Shown here in pieces: positions 7,903 to 16,452 of a DNA stretch of 42,341 nt. A program made the translations under genes and the position numbers. This DNA comes from an uncultured Bacteroidia bacterium (GTDB lineage: Bacteria > Bacteroidota > Bacteroidia > Bacteroidales > UBA932), in NCBI GenBank assembly GCA_902780455.1, contig CACZFO010000023.1, positions 1-42,341 of the forward strand, given 5' to 3'. Each line of letters starts with the position of its first letter. Within the stretch, counting starts at the first letter, position 1. The notes under the pieces were generated by a model, which did no database searches, was not told where the DNA came from, and saw only the letters and a program-made list of their open reading frames with translations.

Positions 7903-8466
7903 ATGAAAAAGATAATGATAGTTGTCATTGCCGCGCTTATTCTGTTCCCTGCCGGGTTGAAGGCCCAAAACACAGAAAAGGCCATAGCAAAAATCCGCAA
8001 GGATTATGCAACGGCACTGGAGAAAATCAAAGCCAGCGGTGACTTTTACGATGATGTCTTTGTAAACTGCGCCACGATAAACATCCATGAGATGTGGGGC
8101 GGAAGCGGCCCTCATCAGGAGAAAACAGAAGTGTTCTACCAGATGGGAACTGATGAGGCATGGTCCTTTGACCGCACTGTATTTTTCGTCCGCAACAAGT
8201 ACAATGTTTCCGTCAGGGAATTCTACACAGAAATCCTCTATGACGAACAAGGCAAGCCGGAATTCTACTATCACAAAGCTTTTGGATACGACGGCAAACC
8301 TCTTGAATGGCGCTTTTACTGGAACAACGGCAAGTTGATACGTAAGTTGGTGCCACAAGACATAGACAATGAGGCCTTTCCGGAAGAAGAGATTCCAGAT
8401 CCGCATAAAGCGTACAAGACAGCAATCACCTATGGCAAATATGTAAATAACCTTTATCTTAACTGA
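7903..8466 (+). CDS. Secreted protein of unknown function, paralogue 2
   Basis: A 187-residue protein beginning MKKIMIVVIAALILFPAGLK with a signal peptide ending near KAQ. ATG 7903 lies just after the stop of paralogue 1 (2 nt gap); a TTG at 7897 would add two residues and is less likely. It shares with its neighbour the order of motifs EMWxGSGxH, F(Y/F)xxxxD, ExLYxDxxGKPxFxY and a WN..KLI strand, so it is a diverged duplicate. No cysteine pair or catalytic motif stands out. The function is unknown. Translation is probably coupled to the upstream gene. Confidence 0.75.
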   Translation: MKKIMIVVIAALILFPAGLKAQNTEKAIAKIRKDYATALEKIKASGDFYDDVFVNCATINIHEMWGGSGPHQEKTEVFYQMGTDEAWSFDRTVFFVRNKYNVSVREFYTEILYDEQGKPEFYYHKAFGYDGKPLEWRFYWNNGKLIRKLVPQDIDNEAFPEEEIPDPHKAYKTAITYGKYVNNLYLN

Positions 8467-8472
8467 CACGAT

Positions 8473-9027
8473 ATGGAAGAACAGACCAAGAAATGTCCTT
8501 TTTGCGGACAGGAAATAAATGCACTGGCAATCAAGTGCCGTTTCTGCGGAAACTGGCTTGATGAAAGGCATGAAGGACCTCAGTATGCCAGGAATCCACA
8601 GCCAGATCCTCAGCCGCAGCAGACACCGCCCCCACCTTACGGACAGCAAGTTCCGCCTTACGGACAGCAGACCCCGCCACCTCAGTACGGACAGCAGACC
8701 CCACCTCAGTACGGCCAGCAGGTTCCTCCCCAGTATAATCAGCAGTACTACGGCCAGCCGCAGCCTTCCAGGAGCAACGGAATAGGAATAGCAGGTTTCA
8801 TACTTGCCCTGCTCTCCCTTCTGCTGGGATGGATTCCGATATTGGGCTGGATAGTATGGCTTCTCGGTCTTGTTTTCTCCCTTGTCGGCATCTTCAGGAA
8901 ACCTAGAGGACTGGCTGTTGCAGGTCTGATAATCTCCCTCCTGGCCATTATCCTGATCCTTGCAATAACCGGAGGAGTCGTGTCTGCCGCCAATGAAGCT
9001 TTATCCTCCTTTGACTATGATATCTAG
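8473..9027 (+). CDS. Zinc-ribbon, PYGQQ-repeat, DUF4190-like membrane protein
   Basis: A 184-residue protein in three parts. Residues 1-30 hold a short zinc ribbon with two CxxC pairs (KCPFCGQEIN, KCRFCGNWL). Residues about 40-95 are a low-complexity Pro/Gln/Tyr linker with repeats of PPQYGQQ type. Residues about 98-172 form two hydrophobic helices (GIAGFILALLSLLLGWIPIL and GLAVAGLIISLLAIILILAI) typical of DUF4190. This architecture is common in Bacteroidota and Actinobacteria. Its role is unknown; it may be a membrane scaffold with the ribbon in the cytoplasm. It starts 6 nt after paralogue 2. Confidence 0.8.
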   Translation: MEEQTKKCPFCGQEINALAIKCRFCGNWLDERHEGPQYARNPQPDPQPQQTPPPPYGQQVPPYGQQTPPPQYGQQTPPQYGQQVPPQYNQQYYGQPQPSRSNGIGIAGFILALLSLLLGWIPILGWIVWLLGLVFSLVGIFRKPRGLAVAGLIISLLAIILILAITGGVVSAANEALSSFDYDI

Positions 9028-9061
9028 TCTGGTGTAGGTCAGTTACTACTGCTTTGGACAA

Positions 9062-9778
9062 ATGAAAGAAATACACATCATAACTCCTGTGAAGGATTCA
9101 ATAGAATCCACAATGGAAACCATCAGGGCTATCCATTCCTCAGCGATTGAGTTTCCGCACACTTATACGGTTTACAACGACTTCTCCACCGAGGAGAATA
9201 CCAGAAAACTTGAGGAGGCCTCCAAGGAGTACGGCTTCCGGCTGGTCAACCTTAAGGACATTACTGACCATCCGTCTCCCAATTACCTGCTTGTGCTGCA
9301 GACGGCCCAGAGGGAAGCTCTTGAGGCCGATGCCGGAATCCTCATAGTTGAAAGCGACGTTACCGTAAGGAAAGACACCCTGCAGGGGCTTGCAGACGGA
9401 GCCCTGCAGAGGCCTGGGTGCGCCATAGCCGCCGCAGTTACCGTTGATGAACAGGGAGTTATCAACTACCCCTACAAACATGCCCTGGGCAAGGAGAATC
9501 AGGTCATAGACACAAAGAAACACTGCAGCTTCTGCTGCTCGCTCCTCACTCCGGAGCTGCTGAAGGCGTTTGACTTCAACACCCTGGACCCTTCCAAGAA
9601 CTGGTACGACGTCACAATCTCCCACGAGGCGCTGGACAAGGGCCTGAAAAACTACCTTTTCACTACCCTGCCCGTAATCCACCGGCCTCATCAGAGCCGC
9701 CCGTGGAAGCAGCTCAAGTACAAGAACCCTATCAAGTATTACTGGATAAAGTTCACCAAGGGAATGGACAAGATCTAG
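9062..9778 (+). CDS. Glycosyltransferase family 2-like protein
   Basis: A 238-residue cytoplasmic protein with a GT-A like start: MKEIHIITPVKDSIESTMET, an acidic turn VYNDFSTEENT, and ILIVESDVTVRKD at the position of the metal-binding DxD region. The C-terminal half includes SFCCSLLTPELLKAF and YDVTISHEALDKG, which fit the acceptor side of GT2 enzymes. Sugar donor and acceptor cannot be read from the sequence. It is the last gene of the rightward run that starts at the transglutaminase lipoprotein, 34 nt after its neighbour. Confidence 0.75.
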   Translation: MKEIHIITPVKDSIESTMETIRAIHSSAIEFPHTYTVYNDFSTEENTRKLEEASKEYGFRLVNLKDITDHPSPNYLLVLQTAQREALEADAGILIVESDVTVRKDTLQGLADGALQRPGCAIAAAVTVDEQGVINYPYKHALGKENQVIDTKKHCSFCCSLLTPELLKAFDFNTLDPSKNWYDVTISHEALDKGLKNYLFTTLPVIHRPHQSRPWKQLKYKNPIKYYWIKFTKGMDKI

Positions 9779-9792
9779 ATGGATCCGGACAT

Positions 9793-9822
9793 AAAAAAGG
9801 GGGCGGCAAATTGCCGCCCTCT
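9793..9822 (-). terminator. Intrinsic terminator of the DUF805 gene
   Basis: A stem of GGGCGGCAA (9801-9809) and TTGCCGCCC (9811-9819) extends by a few more pairs. Read on the minus strand it is followed by six T (the A-run 9793-9798), so it terminates the leftward DUF805 gene. The + strand side lacks a T-run. Confidence 0.85.
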
Positions 9823-9842
9823 TAGCTTCAGCTCATTGAAGA

Positions 9843-10337
9843 TTACTGCTGAGCAGGAATCTCAGGCTTTCCGTCAGGATACTTAGGAGAAGGGCCGAAC
9901 TGATTGTTGCCCTGGCTGTCCTGAACTGCAAAAACGATGAGGATTATACCGCAGACAAGCGCACCGATTCCTACGAGGGTTGAAAGGAGTCCGAATGTTC
10001 CTGCAAGACCGAGAGCAAGATTCTTAGCTGCAAAGTAAGTGATGAGACTGAATACTGTCATCAGCACATACAGAATCAGGTAAGCATACACGATACCAGG
10101 ACCTTTTCCAACATCATGCATACGGCGGATCATCAGAGGGCATGTTGCAATCCACAGGATGATTACAAGGAATTTTCCTACTACAGGAATAAAACTGAGG
10201 ATGATGTTCAGAACACCAACTGCCAGGATCGTCCACCAGAATTCAGATCTGCGTGAGCGGCCGGTCATGTCTTTCAGGCGGCTTGTAGAAAGCTTCAGGG
10301 CCTGCATAAAGTCCAGTTGAGGAACTACGTTTGCCAT
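9843..10337 (-). CDS. DUF805 family membrane protein
   Basis: A 164-residue integral membrane protein. It has the DUF805 hallmarks: an N-terminal amphipathic part with GRSRRSEFWW, three to four helices (starting near ILAVGVLNII, FLVIILWIA, YAYLILYVL and LLSTLVGIG), the short loop RRMHDVGKGPG (usually RLHDxGKSG), and a C-terminal tail with QDSQGNNQFGPSPKY. The biochemical role of this family is unknown. The gene is monocistronic, with a strong terminator 20 nt after the stop. No convincing -7 box is seen in the 81-nt gap to the next gene upstream. Confidence 0.85.
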   Translation of the reverse strand: MANVVPQLDFMQALKLSTSRLKDMTGRSRRSEFWWTILAVGVLNIILSFIPVVGKFLVIILWIATCPLMIRRMHDVGKGPGIVYAYLILYVLMTVFSLITYFAAKNLALGLAGTFGLLSTLVGIGALVCGIILIVFAVQDSQGNNQFGPSPKYPDGKPEIPAQQ

Positions 10338-10418
10338 AATAGTTGATTTTTAGGTTAGTAATGATAAAGTTAAAAGCAATAGTTTCAAAATAATCGATAG
10401 ATGAACTGAAGGATTTTC

Positions 10419-10913
10419 CTATTTGAAAACAACAGATTTCAGAATAGGAAGGAACTTGTCTTCATACTGTGCAGCCTTGTCTGCAGGGTACTCGAAGTTT
10501 CCGGTTACACCAACACGGTCTTCCTTCAGATATGTGAAGTCCATTCTGACATTGTCGCCGATCTTTGACTTGAGAGTTACCATATTGCCGTCAACAACAG
10601 GGTCTTCGCTGACTGCGCTCTGGTCCCATGCATGAACCATGCTCTTAAGGCCGTCTCCTGTAACTTTAAGCTGGCTCTTGGTAGGACCGCCGGTAAAATG
10701 GTTGATTACGAACTTGGCACCGTCTTCGCATCTTGCATTAAGTACATCACCTGATTTGTAAGATTCCTCCATGCCGGTAGGAAGCATGATTGAGAAGTTA
10801 TCCATCTCGAATTTAACTCCTTCCTTCAGAGGTTCTACTTTTGAAGAACCGCCGTTTCCGCCGCAAGCTGCAAAAGCTACAGCTGCAATTGCCAAAATGA
10901 AAAATTTCTTCAT
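10419..10913 (-). CDS. Small lipoprotein of unknown function
   Basis: ATG 10913 opens a 164-residue protein with a lipoprotein signal peptide (MKKFFILAIAAVAFAAC, C17 followed by GGNGGSS). The glycine-rich stretch after the cysteine is of the kind seen in Bacteroidota lipoproteins. The mature part is beta-rich (KFEMDNFSIMLPTGME, FVINHFTGG, VRMDFTYLKEDR) and is not recognised. A longer frame starts at 11006 but has no signal peptide at its start. A -7 box TATATTTG on the minus strand lies about 40 nt upstream. It stands apart from both neighbours and is probably transcribed alone. Confidence 0.78.
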   Translation of the reverse strand: MKKFFILAIAAVAFAACGGNGGSSKVEPLKEGVKFEMDNFSIMLPTGMEESYKSGDVLNARCEDGAKFVINHFTGGPTKSQLKVTGDGLKSMVHAWDQSAVSEDPVVDGNMVTLKSKIGDNVRMDFTYLKEDRVGVTGNFEYPADKAAQYEDKFLPILKSVVFK

Positions 10914-10953
10914 AATAAAAGTTTTTAAGTTAATTGATGTTTCCACACGTTCA

Positions 10954-10961
10954 CAAATATA
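10954..10961 (-). promoter_or_regulatory. Promoter -7 box of the small lipoprotein gene
   Basis: TATATTTG on the minus strand (10961-10954) lies 40 nt upstream of ATG 10913. The expected -33 position is C/G-rich and shows no TTG. Confidence 0.5.
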
Positions 10962-10984
10962 AGAAAAAATCGCTTCCCCCCGCT

Positions 10985-11623
10985 CTATTTTCTGCGAATT
11001 ACACAAAGTCCGTCGCGAATATCCACAAGACGGCTCTCGACGCGGGTGTCAGACTCCACCTTCAGGTTGAAGGCGTTGATGCCTGAACTCTTTGAATCTG
11101 TGTGGGATGAAGTCCTCCCGTACCATGTTACGTTGTCAGCAAGGATGTACCCTCCGCGCTTTACTAGAGGAAGCACAAGTTCGTAATATTCGGGGTACTG
11201 ACGCTTATCCGCATCTATGAACACAAGGTCGTATTCCTCGGCGATTCCTGCCTGCTGCCTGCTTGTTTGAGAGGAGAGAATCTCAACTGCATCGCCGAAG
11301 ACAACCCTGGCAAGGTCAGAGACCCCGGCTCTCTGAAGCCCTTCTTCTATGATGTAGTCCAGCTCCCTGTTGATCTCCACTGCATCAACGAAAACATCCC
11401 CGCTCCTTGCGGACGAACCCGAAACAGAACGGACTCCGTCTGCCAGGCAAGCCAGGGAATACCCGGTAAAGGTACCTATCTCCAACACCCTAACAGAAGA
11501 TGTATTGCAGACAAAATCACGCAGATAGAGCCCCTCCTCCAGCCCAACCAGCATCTGCGCATGGTTGGTACGGGTGCGGGTCTGGCGTTCAATCCATCTT
11601 AGTGCCGGGAGCAACTGTTCCAT
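10985..11623 (-). CDS. SAM-dependent O-methyltransferase (Methyltransf_3 type)
   Basis: A 212-residue class I methyltransferase of the caffeoyl-CoA/catechol O-methyltransferase type. Motif I is VRVLEIGTFTGYSLACLA, and the acidic end of strand 2 follows at VDAVEINRE. Metal and substrate site motifs are YDLVFIDADKRQYPEYYE and GGYILADNVTWYGR. The substrate is unknown. The frame also opens at TTG 11635, which overlaps the stop of the upstream peptidase gene; ATG 11623, 8 nt after that stop, is preferred as the start. It is the second gene of a leftward pair with the M16 peptidase and is probably translationally coupled. Confidence 0.85.
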   Translation of the reverse strand: MEQLLPALRWIERQTRTRTNHAQMLVGLEEGLYLRDFVCNTSSVRVLEIGTFTGYSLACLADGVRSVSGSSARSGDVFVDAVEINRELDYIIEEGLQRAGVSDLARVVFGDAVEILSSQTSRQQAGIAEEYDLVFIDADKRQYPEYYELVLPLVKRGGYILADNVTWYGRTSSHTDSKSSGINAFNLKVESDTRVESRLVDIRDGLCVIRRK

Positions 11624-11631
11624 GAGTATTG

Positions 11632-12906
11632 TCAATAGAATACCAGACGGCTCATCCTTTCTTTGCGGAAGATTTCCCTTGAAACTTCCAGGATTTCCTC
11701 AGCGGTAACGTCTTCAATGTCTTTGCGGATACGTTCCAGAGATGTAACGTCTCCTGTCAGAAGCATGCTCTTGCCAATTGTAAGACTCTGGGCCTCAGCG
11801 TTGTCTGATGCTATTGCCAGCTGGCCTATCATCTGCTTCTTTGCAGCAGACAAAGTCTTTGGGGTAAGGGCTTCCGCCGTGAACTTCTCCAGTTCCTTCC
11901 ACATGAGCTTCATGCACTTGTCAAGATATTTCTTGTCGCAGCCGAAATAGATGCAGAACAATCCGGTATCCTTGTAGGAGACGCAGCTTGCGTCTATGTG
12001 ATAGACAAGGGCGTGCTTTTCCCTAAGGCTGAGGCTGAGGCGAGAGTTTGACGAAGGTCCTCCCAGCATATTGGAAATCAGGGAAAGAGCAGCTTTCCTC
12101 CTCCTCTCGTAGTAAGGGTATGCGGTGCAGCCGACAACGCAGTGGGCCTGGCGCAGCTTGCGGTCTTCGCAGCGGTCAAACTTCCTGCCTTCAAGAAAGT
12201 TGAGCTTGTGCTCCCCTTCTCCGTCAAGAGACTTGTGTGCAAACTGACGGCTGGTCATCGGCACCTTACCGTAGGAAGTGCTCAGAACAGCTCCCGGATG
12301 CCATCTGTCCAACTCCCTGCCTACCAGTTCCCTTATCTGGCCTTCTTCAAAATCTCCTGCAACGGTAAAAGTCATGTTGCCCGGAACAAAGAACTTCCTG
12401 AGGTTCCTGGCAAGGATATCCGGAGTTATCGGATCTATGGTCTTCCTGTCGCCGAGTATGGAGTATCCGAGAGGAGTGCCGCTGAAAAGCTCCCCTTCAA
12501 AGGTGTCAAACAGAAGTTCCGACGGAGAATCCTGGTAGGTTATGATTTCGTCATAAACCACCTCCTTCTCCTTCTTGAGTTCGTCTTCGGGGAAGACAGA
12601 GGTGAAGGCAAGTTCAAAGATAAGACTTACGGCCTTCTTGACATCTTCCTTCAAAGTAGTGGAATACAGAACTATACGTTCTTTGGTGGTATAGGCGTTC
12701 AGGTCTCCTCCCACTTTTTCAAGTGTACTTGATATGTTCACCGACGAGCGGTTTGGTGTACCCTTGAAGAGCATGTGCTCGGTAAGATGGGCAAGGCCGT
12801 TGAACTTGGGATCTTCATCCCTTGTTCCCATTCCTATGCTCAATATGCAGTATGCTACCGGAGATTTTGTCTTGGTAAAAGCGAACAGCAAAGAATCTTT
12901 ATTCAT
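11632..12906 (-). CDS. M16 family zinc metallopeptidase
   Basis: A 424-residue protein with one N-terminal catalytic and one C-terminal structural M16 half. The inverted zinc motif HLTEH is at residues 40-44, and the distal glutamate lies in EKEVVYDEI (about 113-121), so the enzyme looks active. The C-terminal half carries the family's SLREKHALVYHIDA region, which binds substrate in M16 proteins. No signal peptide is visible, suggesting cytoplasmic location. It is divergent from dnaX with a 63-nt gap. The O-methyltransferase follows without space. Confidence 0.92.
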   Translation of the reverse strand: MNKDSLLFAFTKTKSPVAYCILSIGMGTRDEDPKFNGLAHLTEHMLFKGTPNRSSVNISSTLEKVGGDLNAYTTKERIVLYSTTLKEDVKKAVSLIFELAFTSVFPEDELKKEKEVVYDEIITYQDSPSELLFDTFEGELFSGTPLGYSILGDRKTIDPITPDILARNLRKFFVPGNMTFTVAGDFEEGQIRELVGRELDRWHPGAVLSTSYGKVPMTSRQFAHKSLDGEGEHKLNFLEGRKFDRCEDRKLRQAHCVVGCTAYPYYERRRKAALSLISNMLGGPSSNSRLSLSLREKHALVYHIDASCVSYKDTGLFCIYFGCDKKYLDKCMKLMWKELEKFTAEALTPKTLSAAKKQMIGQLAIASDNAEAQSLTIGKSMLLTGDVTSLERIRKDIEDVTAEEILEVSREIFRKERMSRLVFY

Positions 12907-12934
12907 TGAATGATGTACTTCTTCTTAAGGATGG

Positions 12935-12964
12935 CAAAATTAGAAATAATATTTGTTAAATTTG
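12935..12964. promoter_or_regulatory. Divergent M16 peptidase / dnaX promoters
   Basis: TAATTTTG on the minus strand (12942-12935) points to the peptidase, and TAAATTTG on the plus strand (12957-12964) points to dnaX. The plus-strand box ends 5 nt before dnaX ATG 12970, which predicts a leaderless or nearly leaderless dnaX transcript. Confidence 0.55.
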
Positions 12965-12969
12965 TGGCT

Positions 12970-15024
12970 ATGGAAAAATTCATAGTTTCTGCCAGAAAAT
13001 ATCGCCCGGCAACGTTCGGGACACTCATAGGCCAGGACAGCATAGCCACCACCCTCAAGAACTCCATCAAGAGAGGGCAGCTTGCACATGCATATCTGTT
13101 CTGCGGTCCAAGAGGCGTGGGTAAGACCACCACCGCCAGGATCTTTGCAAAGATCATCAACTGCATGAATCCCGGAGAGGACATGGAGCCTTGCGGACAG
13201 TGCGAGAGCTGCAGGTCTTTTGACGAGGGCCGTTCCTACTGCATCCATGAACTTGATGCCGCCTCCAACAACTCCGTAGACGACATCCGCGCCCTTACCG
13301 AGAAGGTGATGATTCCGCCTCAGATTGGAAAGTACAGCGTGTACATCATAGACGAGGTCCACATGCTGTCCACCTCTGCCTTCAACGCCTTCCTCAAGAC
13401 CCTGGAGGAACCGCCTGCACACGCCATCTTCATCCTCGCGACCACTGAAAAGCACAAGATAATCCCTACCATCCTCAGCCGATGCCAGGTTTATGACTTC
13501 AACAGGATTTCCATTCCGGACATCGTGAAAAACCTCAGGATGATAGCCGGCAAGGAACAGGTGCAGATAGATGACAACTCCCTCCATGTGATAGCCCAGA
13601 AGGCAGACGGAGCAATGAGAGATGCGTTGACCTTGTTTGACCAGGTGGTTGCATTCTGCGGAAACACAGTGGATTATCCTTCAGTAATCAAGAACCTCAA
13701 TGTCCTGGACTACAGTTACTATTTCAAGCTGATAGACTACAGCCTGGAAGGGAGGTTTGCAGATTCCCTGGTACTTTTTGACCAGGTGCTGACCAAGGGT
13801 TTCAACGCCCTCTATTTTGTGGGAGGTCTTGGAAACCATCTCCGCAACCTGCTCATATGCAAGGAAACCGCTTCTTCAAAGCTTCTGGAAGTTTCTCCGG
13901 AACTGGAGGCAAAGTACAGGGAACAGAGCCTCAGATGCCCACTGAAGTTCCTCTTCAGGGCACTTGCTGCTACTGAGAAATGCGAAACTGATTATGCCAG
14001 AAGCAACAACCAGCGCCTTCTTGTTGAATTCATGCTTGTCAGGATGAGCCAGCTTCTGGAGCAGCCGCTCCAGCCTAAGGTCCAAACTCCACCTGCACAG
14101 CCTGAACCTCTGCCAAAGCCTGAGCCTGTTGCAAAACCAGAACCGGTAAAAGAACCGGAACCGGTGAAAGAGCCTGAGCCAGTGAAAGAACCGGAACCGG
14201 TGAAAGAGCCTGAGCCAGTAAAAGAACCAGAACCTGCAGCTGAACCAGAACCGGTTGCTGAACCTGAGCCGGTGAAAGAACCGGAACCTGCAGCTGAGCC
14301 AGTGAAAGAACCGGAACCTGTCGCTGAACCAGAGCCGGTCGTTGAGCCGGAACCGGTGAAAGAGCCGGAGCCTGTTGTTGAGCAGGAACCTAAGAAAGAG
14401 GAAGAGCCTGCAGGCCTGTTTGCTGAAACTGAGGCGGTTGCTGAACCGGAACCTGTCAATGAACCTGAGCCGGTTGCTGAGCCTGAACCGGTGAAAGAGC
14501 CGGAGCCTGTCGCTGAGCAGAAGAAGGAAGAGGAAAAGCCTGCCTTTGCTTCAGTAATCTCCATCAACGGGCTTATGAACCAGCAGAAGGAAGAGACCGT
14601 GAAGCCACAGAAGCCTCTGGACTTTATGGGCCCTTCTACAGGAAAGCCGGTTACTCAGCAGGATGTCAACTCTGCATGGAGCAAGATGGTATCCTACTAC
14701 GAGCAGAAGAACCCAAGGCTCGGAAGGTTCATAGCAGCACTCAAGGAAGCAAAGCCCGTACTGGAAGACGACTCCCTCACCATAGATTTCTTTGTAAGCA
14801 ACATCAACCAGAAAAACTGGATCGAACAGCAGACCGGTGCCCAGATGGCAGCATTTTTGAGGAAGTCCCTGGAAAATGAAAGTGTCAGGCTTGCAGTAAA
14901 GATTAAAAGCCGTGAGGACATCCAGAAAAAGATGTACATGCCTCAGGACAAAGACCGCTACCTGACCGAGAACAATCCGGAATTTGCCCAGCTGAAAAAG
15001 GATCTTGGAGCAGAACTTAAATAG
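12970..15024 (+). CDS. dnaX: DNA polymerase III subunit tau/gamma with EPEPVK repeat linker
   Basis: A 684-residue clamp-loader subunit. Residues 1 to about 230 form the AAA+ module with Walker [13 protein letters not shown], a zinc site (INC, then CGQCESC), Walker [11 protein letters not shown] and the SRC motif. The collar domain runs to about residue 370. Residues about 377-517 are an acidic/proline repeat tract built on EPEPVK. The last 130 residues (from [15 protein letters not shown]) resemble a tau-type C-terminal domain. ATG 12970 is used because [13 protein letters not shown] is the family N-terminus. The linker is far longer and more regular than I expect. No frameshift site for a short gamma form was found. 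lptB follows after 18 nt. Confidence 0.95.
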   Translation: MEKFIVSARKYRPATFGTLIGQDSIATTLKNSIKRGQLAHAYLFCGPRGVGKTTTARIFAKIINCMNPGEDMEPCGQCESCRSFDEGRSYCIHELDAASNNSVDDIRALTEKVMIPPQIGKYSVYIIDEVHMLSTSAFNAFLKTLEEPPAHAIFILATTEKHKIIPTILSRCQVYDFNRISIPDIVKNLRMIAGKEQVQIDDNSLHVIAQKADGAMRDALTLFDQVVAFCGNTVDYPSVIKNLNVLDYSYYFKLIDYSLEGRFADSLVLFDQVLTKGFNALYFVGGLGNHLRNLLICKETASSKLLEVSPELEAKYREQSLRCPLKFLFRALAATEKCETDYARSNNQRLLVEFMLVRMSQLLEQPLQPKVQTPPAQPEPLPKPEPVAKPEPVKEPEPVKEPEPVKEPEPVKEPEPVKEPEPAAEPEPVAEPEPVKEPEPAAEPVKEPEPVAEPEPVVEPEPVKEPEPVVEQEPKKEEEPAGLFAETEAVAEPEPVNEPEPVAEPEPVKEPEPVAEQKKEEEKPAFASVISINGLMNQQKEETVKPQKPLDFMGPSTGKPVTQQDVNSAWSKMVSYYEQKNPRLGRFIAALKEAKPVLEDDSLTIDFFVSNINQKNWIEQQTGAQMAAFLRKSLENESVRLAVKIKSREDIQKKMYMPQDKDRYLTENNPEFAQLKKDLGAELK
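14098..14520 (+). repeat. In-frame EPEPVK tandem repeats inside dnaX
   Basis: About 420 nt of degenerate 18-nt units, mostly GAACCGGAACCGGTGAAA and near variants, encode [18 protein letters not shown] and similar. Third positions vary between units (CCG/CCT/CCA, GTG/GTA/GTT). This implies an older repeat kept at the protein level with some recent unit copying. Confidence 0.9.
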
Positions 15025-15042
15025 GAACAAGAAGTTACAGAT

Positions 15043-15795
15043 ATGCGTTTACGTTGTGAACACCTTGTAAAGAAATACGGTCCGAGAACCGTGGTAAACG
15101 ATGTTTCATATGATGTGGAGCAGGGAGAGATAGTTGGTCTTCTGGGTCCAAACGGAGCCGGAAAGACAACCAGTTTCTACATGGTTACCGGGCTGGTGAA
15201 GCCAAACGGCGGAAAGATATTCCTGGAAGATGAGGATATCACCAACCTTCCAATGTACCGCAGGGCCCAGAAGGGCCTCGGCTACCTGGCTCAGGAAGCC
15301 TCAGTGTTCAGGAAACTGAGCGTGGAGGACAACATAAATGCCGTAATGGAGCTTTCTGACATACCCGCTTCTGAAAGGAAGGACCGTCTGGAACAACTCA
15401 TTGAAGAGTTCTCCCTTCAGAAGGTTAGGAAGAGTTACGGAATCCAGCTCTCCGGAGGAGAAAGGAGAAGATGCGAGATTGCAAGGGCTCTTGCAATCAA
15501 TCCCAAGTTCATACTGCTGGACGAGCCGTTTGCCGGTGTAGACCCTATTGCCGTAGAAGACATCCAGCACATCATTGCCAAGCTCAAGAAAAAGAACATC
15601 GGAATCATAATCACTGACCACAACGTACACGAGACCCTGGCCATCACGGACAGGGCGTACCTCCAGTTCGAAGGCAGGATCCTCTACAGCGGCACACCTG
15701 AAGAACTTGCCGCCAACCCTGATGCAAGGAAGAAATACCTGGGAAGTAACTTTGATCTGAGAAAGGCAAAACTGAGCGTGAGGGAAGACGACTGA
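15043..15795 (+). CDS. lptB: LPS export ABC transporter ATPase LptB
   Basis: A 250-residue ABC ATPase that powers lipopolysaccharide extraction from the inner membrane with LptF, LptG and LptC. Walker A is [10 protein letters not shown] (about residues 34-43), the signature is [15 protein letters not shown], Walker B is [13 protein letters not shown], and the switch histidine is in [10 protein letters not shown]. The [11 protein letters not shown] stretch after Walker B and the Tyr-rich start ([16 protein letters not shown]) are typical of LptB rather than other ABC ATPases. It follows dnaX by 18 nt and ends at a strong terminator, so the two probably share a transcript. Confidence 0.93.
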   Translation: MRLRCEHLVKKYGPRTVVNDVSYDVEQGEIVGLLGPNGAGKTTSFYMVTGLVKPNGGKIFLEDEDITNLPMYRRAQKGLGYLAQEASVFRKLSVEDNINAVMELSDIPASERKDRLEQLIEEFSLQKVRKSYGIQLSGGERRRCEIARALAINPKFILLDEPFAGVDPIAVEDIQHIIAKLKKKNIGIIITDHNVHETLAITDRAYLQFEGRILYSGTPEELAANPDARKKYLGSNFDLRKAKLSVREDD

Positions 15796-15861
15796 TCCTC
15801 CCGGAGCGCAGTCTGATTTGCGCATCTAAACCATCGCTGAAATAGCAATTTAACGTTATAC

Positions 15862-15889
15862 CCCGCTTTTTGAACAAAAGCGGGTTTTT
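15862..15889 (+). terminator. Intrinsic terminator after lptB
   Basis: A 9-bp stem (CCCGCTTTT at 15862-15870 with AAAAGCGGG at 15876-15884), a 5-nt loop, then TTTTT. It separates dnaX-lptB from the dcw cluster. Confidence 0.92.
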
Positions 15890-15915
15890 GTTGTTGATAA
15901 CTTTTTGGTAGAAAA

Positions 15916-15959
15916 GTGGAATAATGTGGGAAAAAGTGGGAAAGATTTGCTTAATTTTG
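15916..15959 (+). promoter_or_regulatory. mraZ promoter with MraZ-type operator repeats
   Basis: Three direct repeats of GTGGA or GTGGG occur at 15916, 15926 and 15936, exactly 10 bp apart. In several bacteria MraZ binds direct repeats of this kind (TGGGA-like boxes with 5-nt spacers) upstream of its own gene. A -7 box TAATTTTG is at 15952-15959, 34 nt before mraZ ATG. The last repeat overlaps the -33 region, where no TTG is present, so bound MraZ could compete with or replace -33 recognition. Confidence 0.8.
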
Positions 15960-15993
15960 CAAGCGGGTTAAAAGCCCCTGAAATGCAATAGAA

Positions 15994-16449
15994 ATGGTAA
16001 AATTCATAGGAGAATACGCTTCCAAACTGGACGATAAGGGCCGTGTGGTAGTCCCTGCCGCCTTCAAGAACCTTGTAGGCAAGCAGATGGACGGCGGAGA
16101 GATTTCTTTTGTGATAAAGAAAGATCTCTTTGCCAACTGCCTGAATATGTTCACTTACGAGCAATGGGACCAGGAGTCTGAGCAGGTCCGCTCCCGCCTG
16201 AACCTCTTCCGCAGGGAAGATGCAGCGTGGTACAGGGAATATATGATGGACCGTGCACTTGTCACCTTGGACGGCAAGGTGGGAAGGATTATCATTCCGA
16301 AGAATCTTCTGGCCAAGATAGGCGCAGACAAGGAAATCGTCTTCTCAGGCAACGATTTCAAGATCGAGATCTGGGCAAAAGAGAACTTCGGAAAGAACAG
16401 GATGGACGAAGAGGAATTCACGAATCTCACCGAGAAACTCCTAGGATAA
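15994..16449 (+). CDS. mraZ: Transcriptional regulator MraZ
   Basis: A 151-residue protein of the SpoVT/AbrB-like double-domain family. Each half has the family's strand-turn signature: YASKLDDKGRVVVPAAFK near the N-terminus and ALVTLDGKVGRIIIPKNL in the second half. MraZ binds repeats upstream of its own gene and controls the dcw cluster. It is the first gene after the lptB terminator, and the GTGGR repeats sit just upstream. Length is normal (about 145-155). rsmH begins 3 nt after the stop. Confidence 0.95.
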   Translation: MVKFIGEYASKLDDKGRVVVPAAFKNLVGKQMDGGEISFVIKKDLFANCLNMFTYEQWDQESEQVRSRLNLFRREDAAWYREYMMDRALVTLDGKVGRIIIPKNLLAKIGADKEIVFSGNDFKIEIWAKENFGKNRMDEEEFTNLTEKLLG

Positions 16450-16452
16450 GCC

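Noticed and set aside
10914..11006. Longer start of the small lipoprotein gene
   Set aside because: The extension crosses the -7 box and would bury the lipoprotein signal peptide.
13992..14567. 191-codon leftward ORF of TGSGSF repeats
   Set aside because: It is the antisense shadow of the EPEPVK repeats of dnaX.
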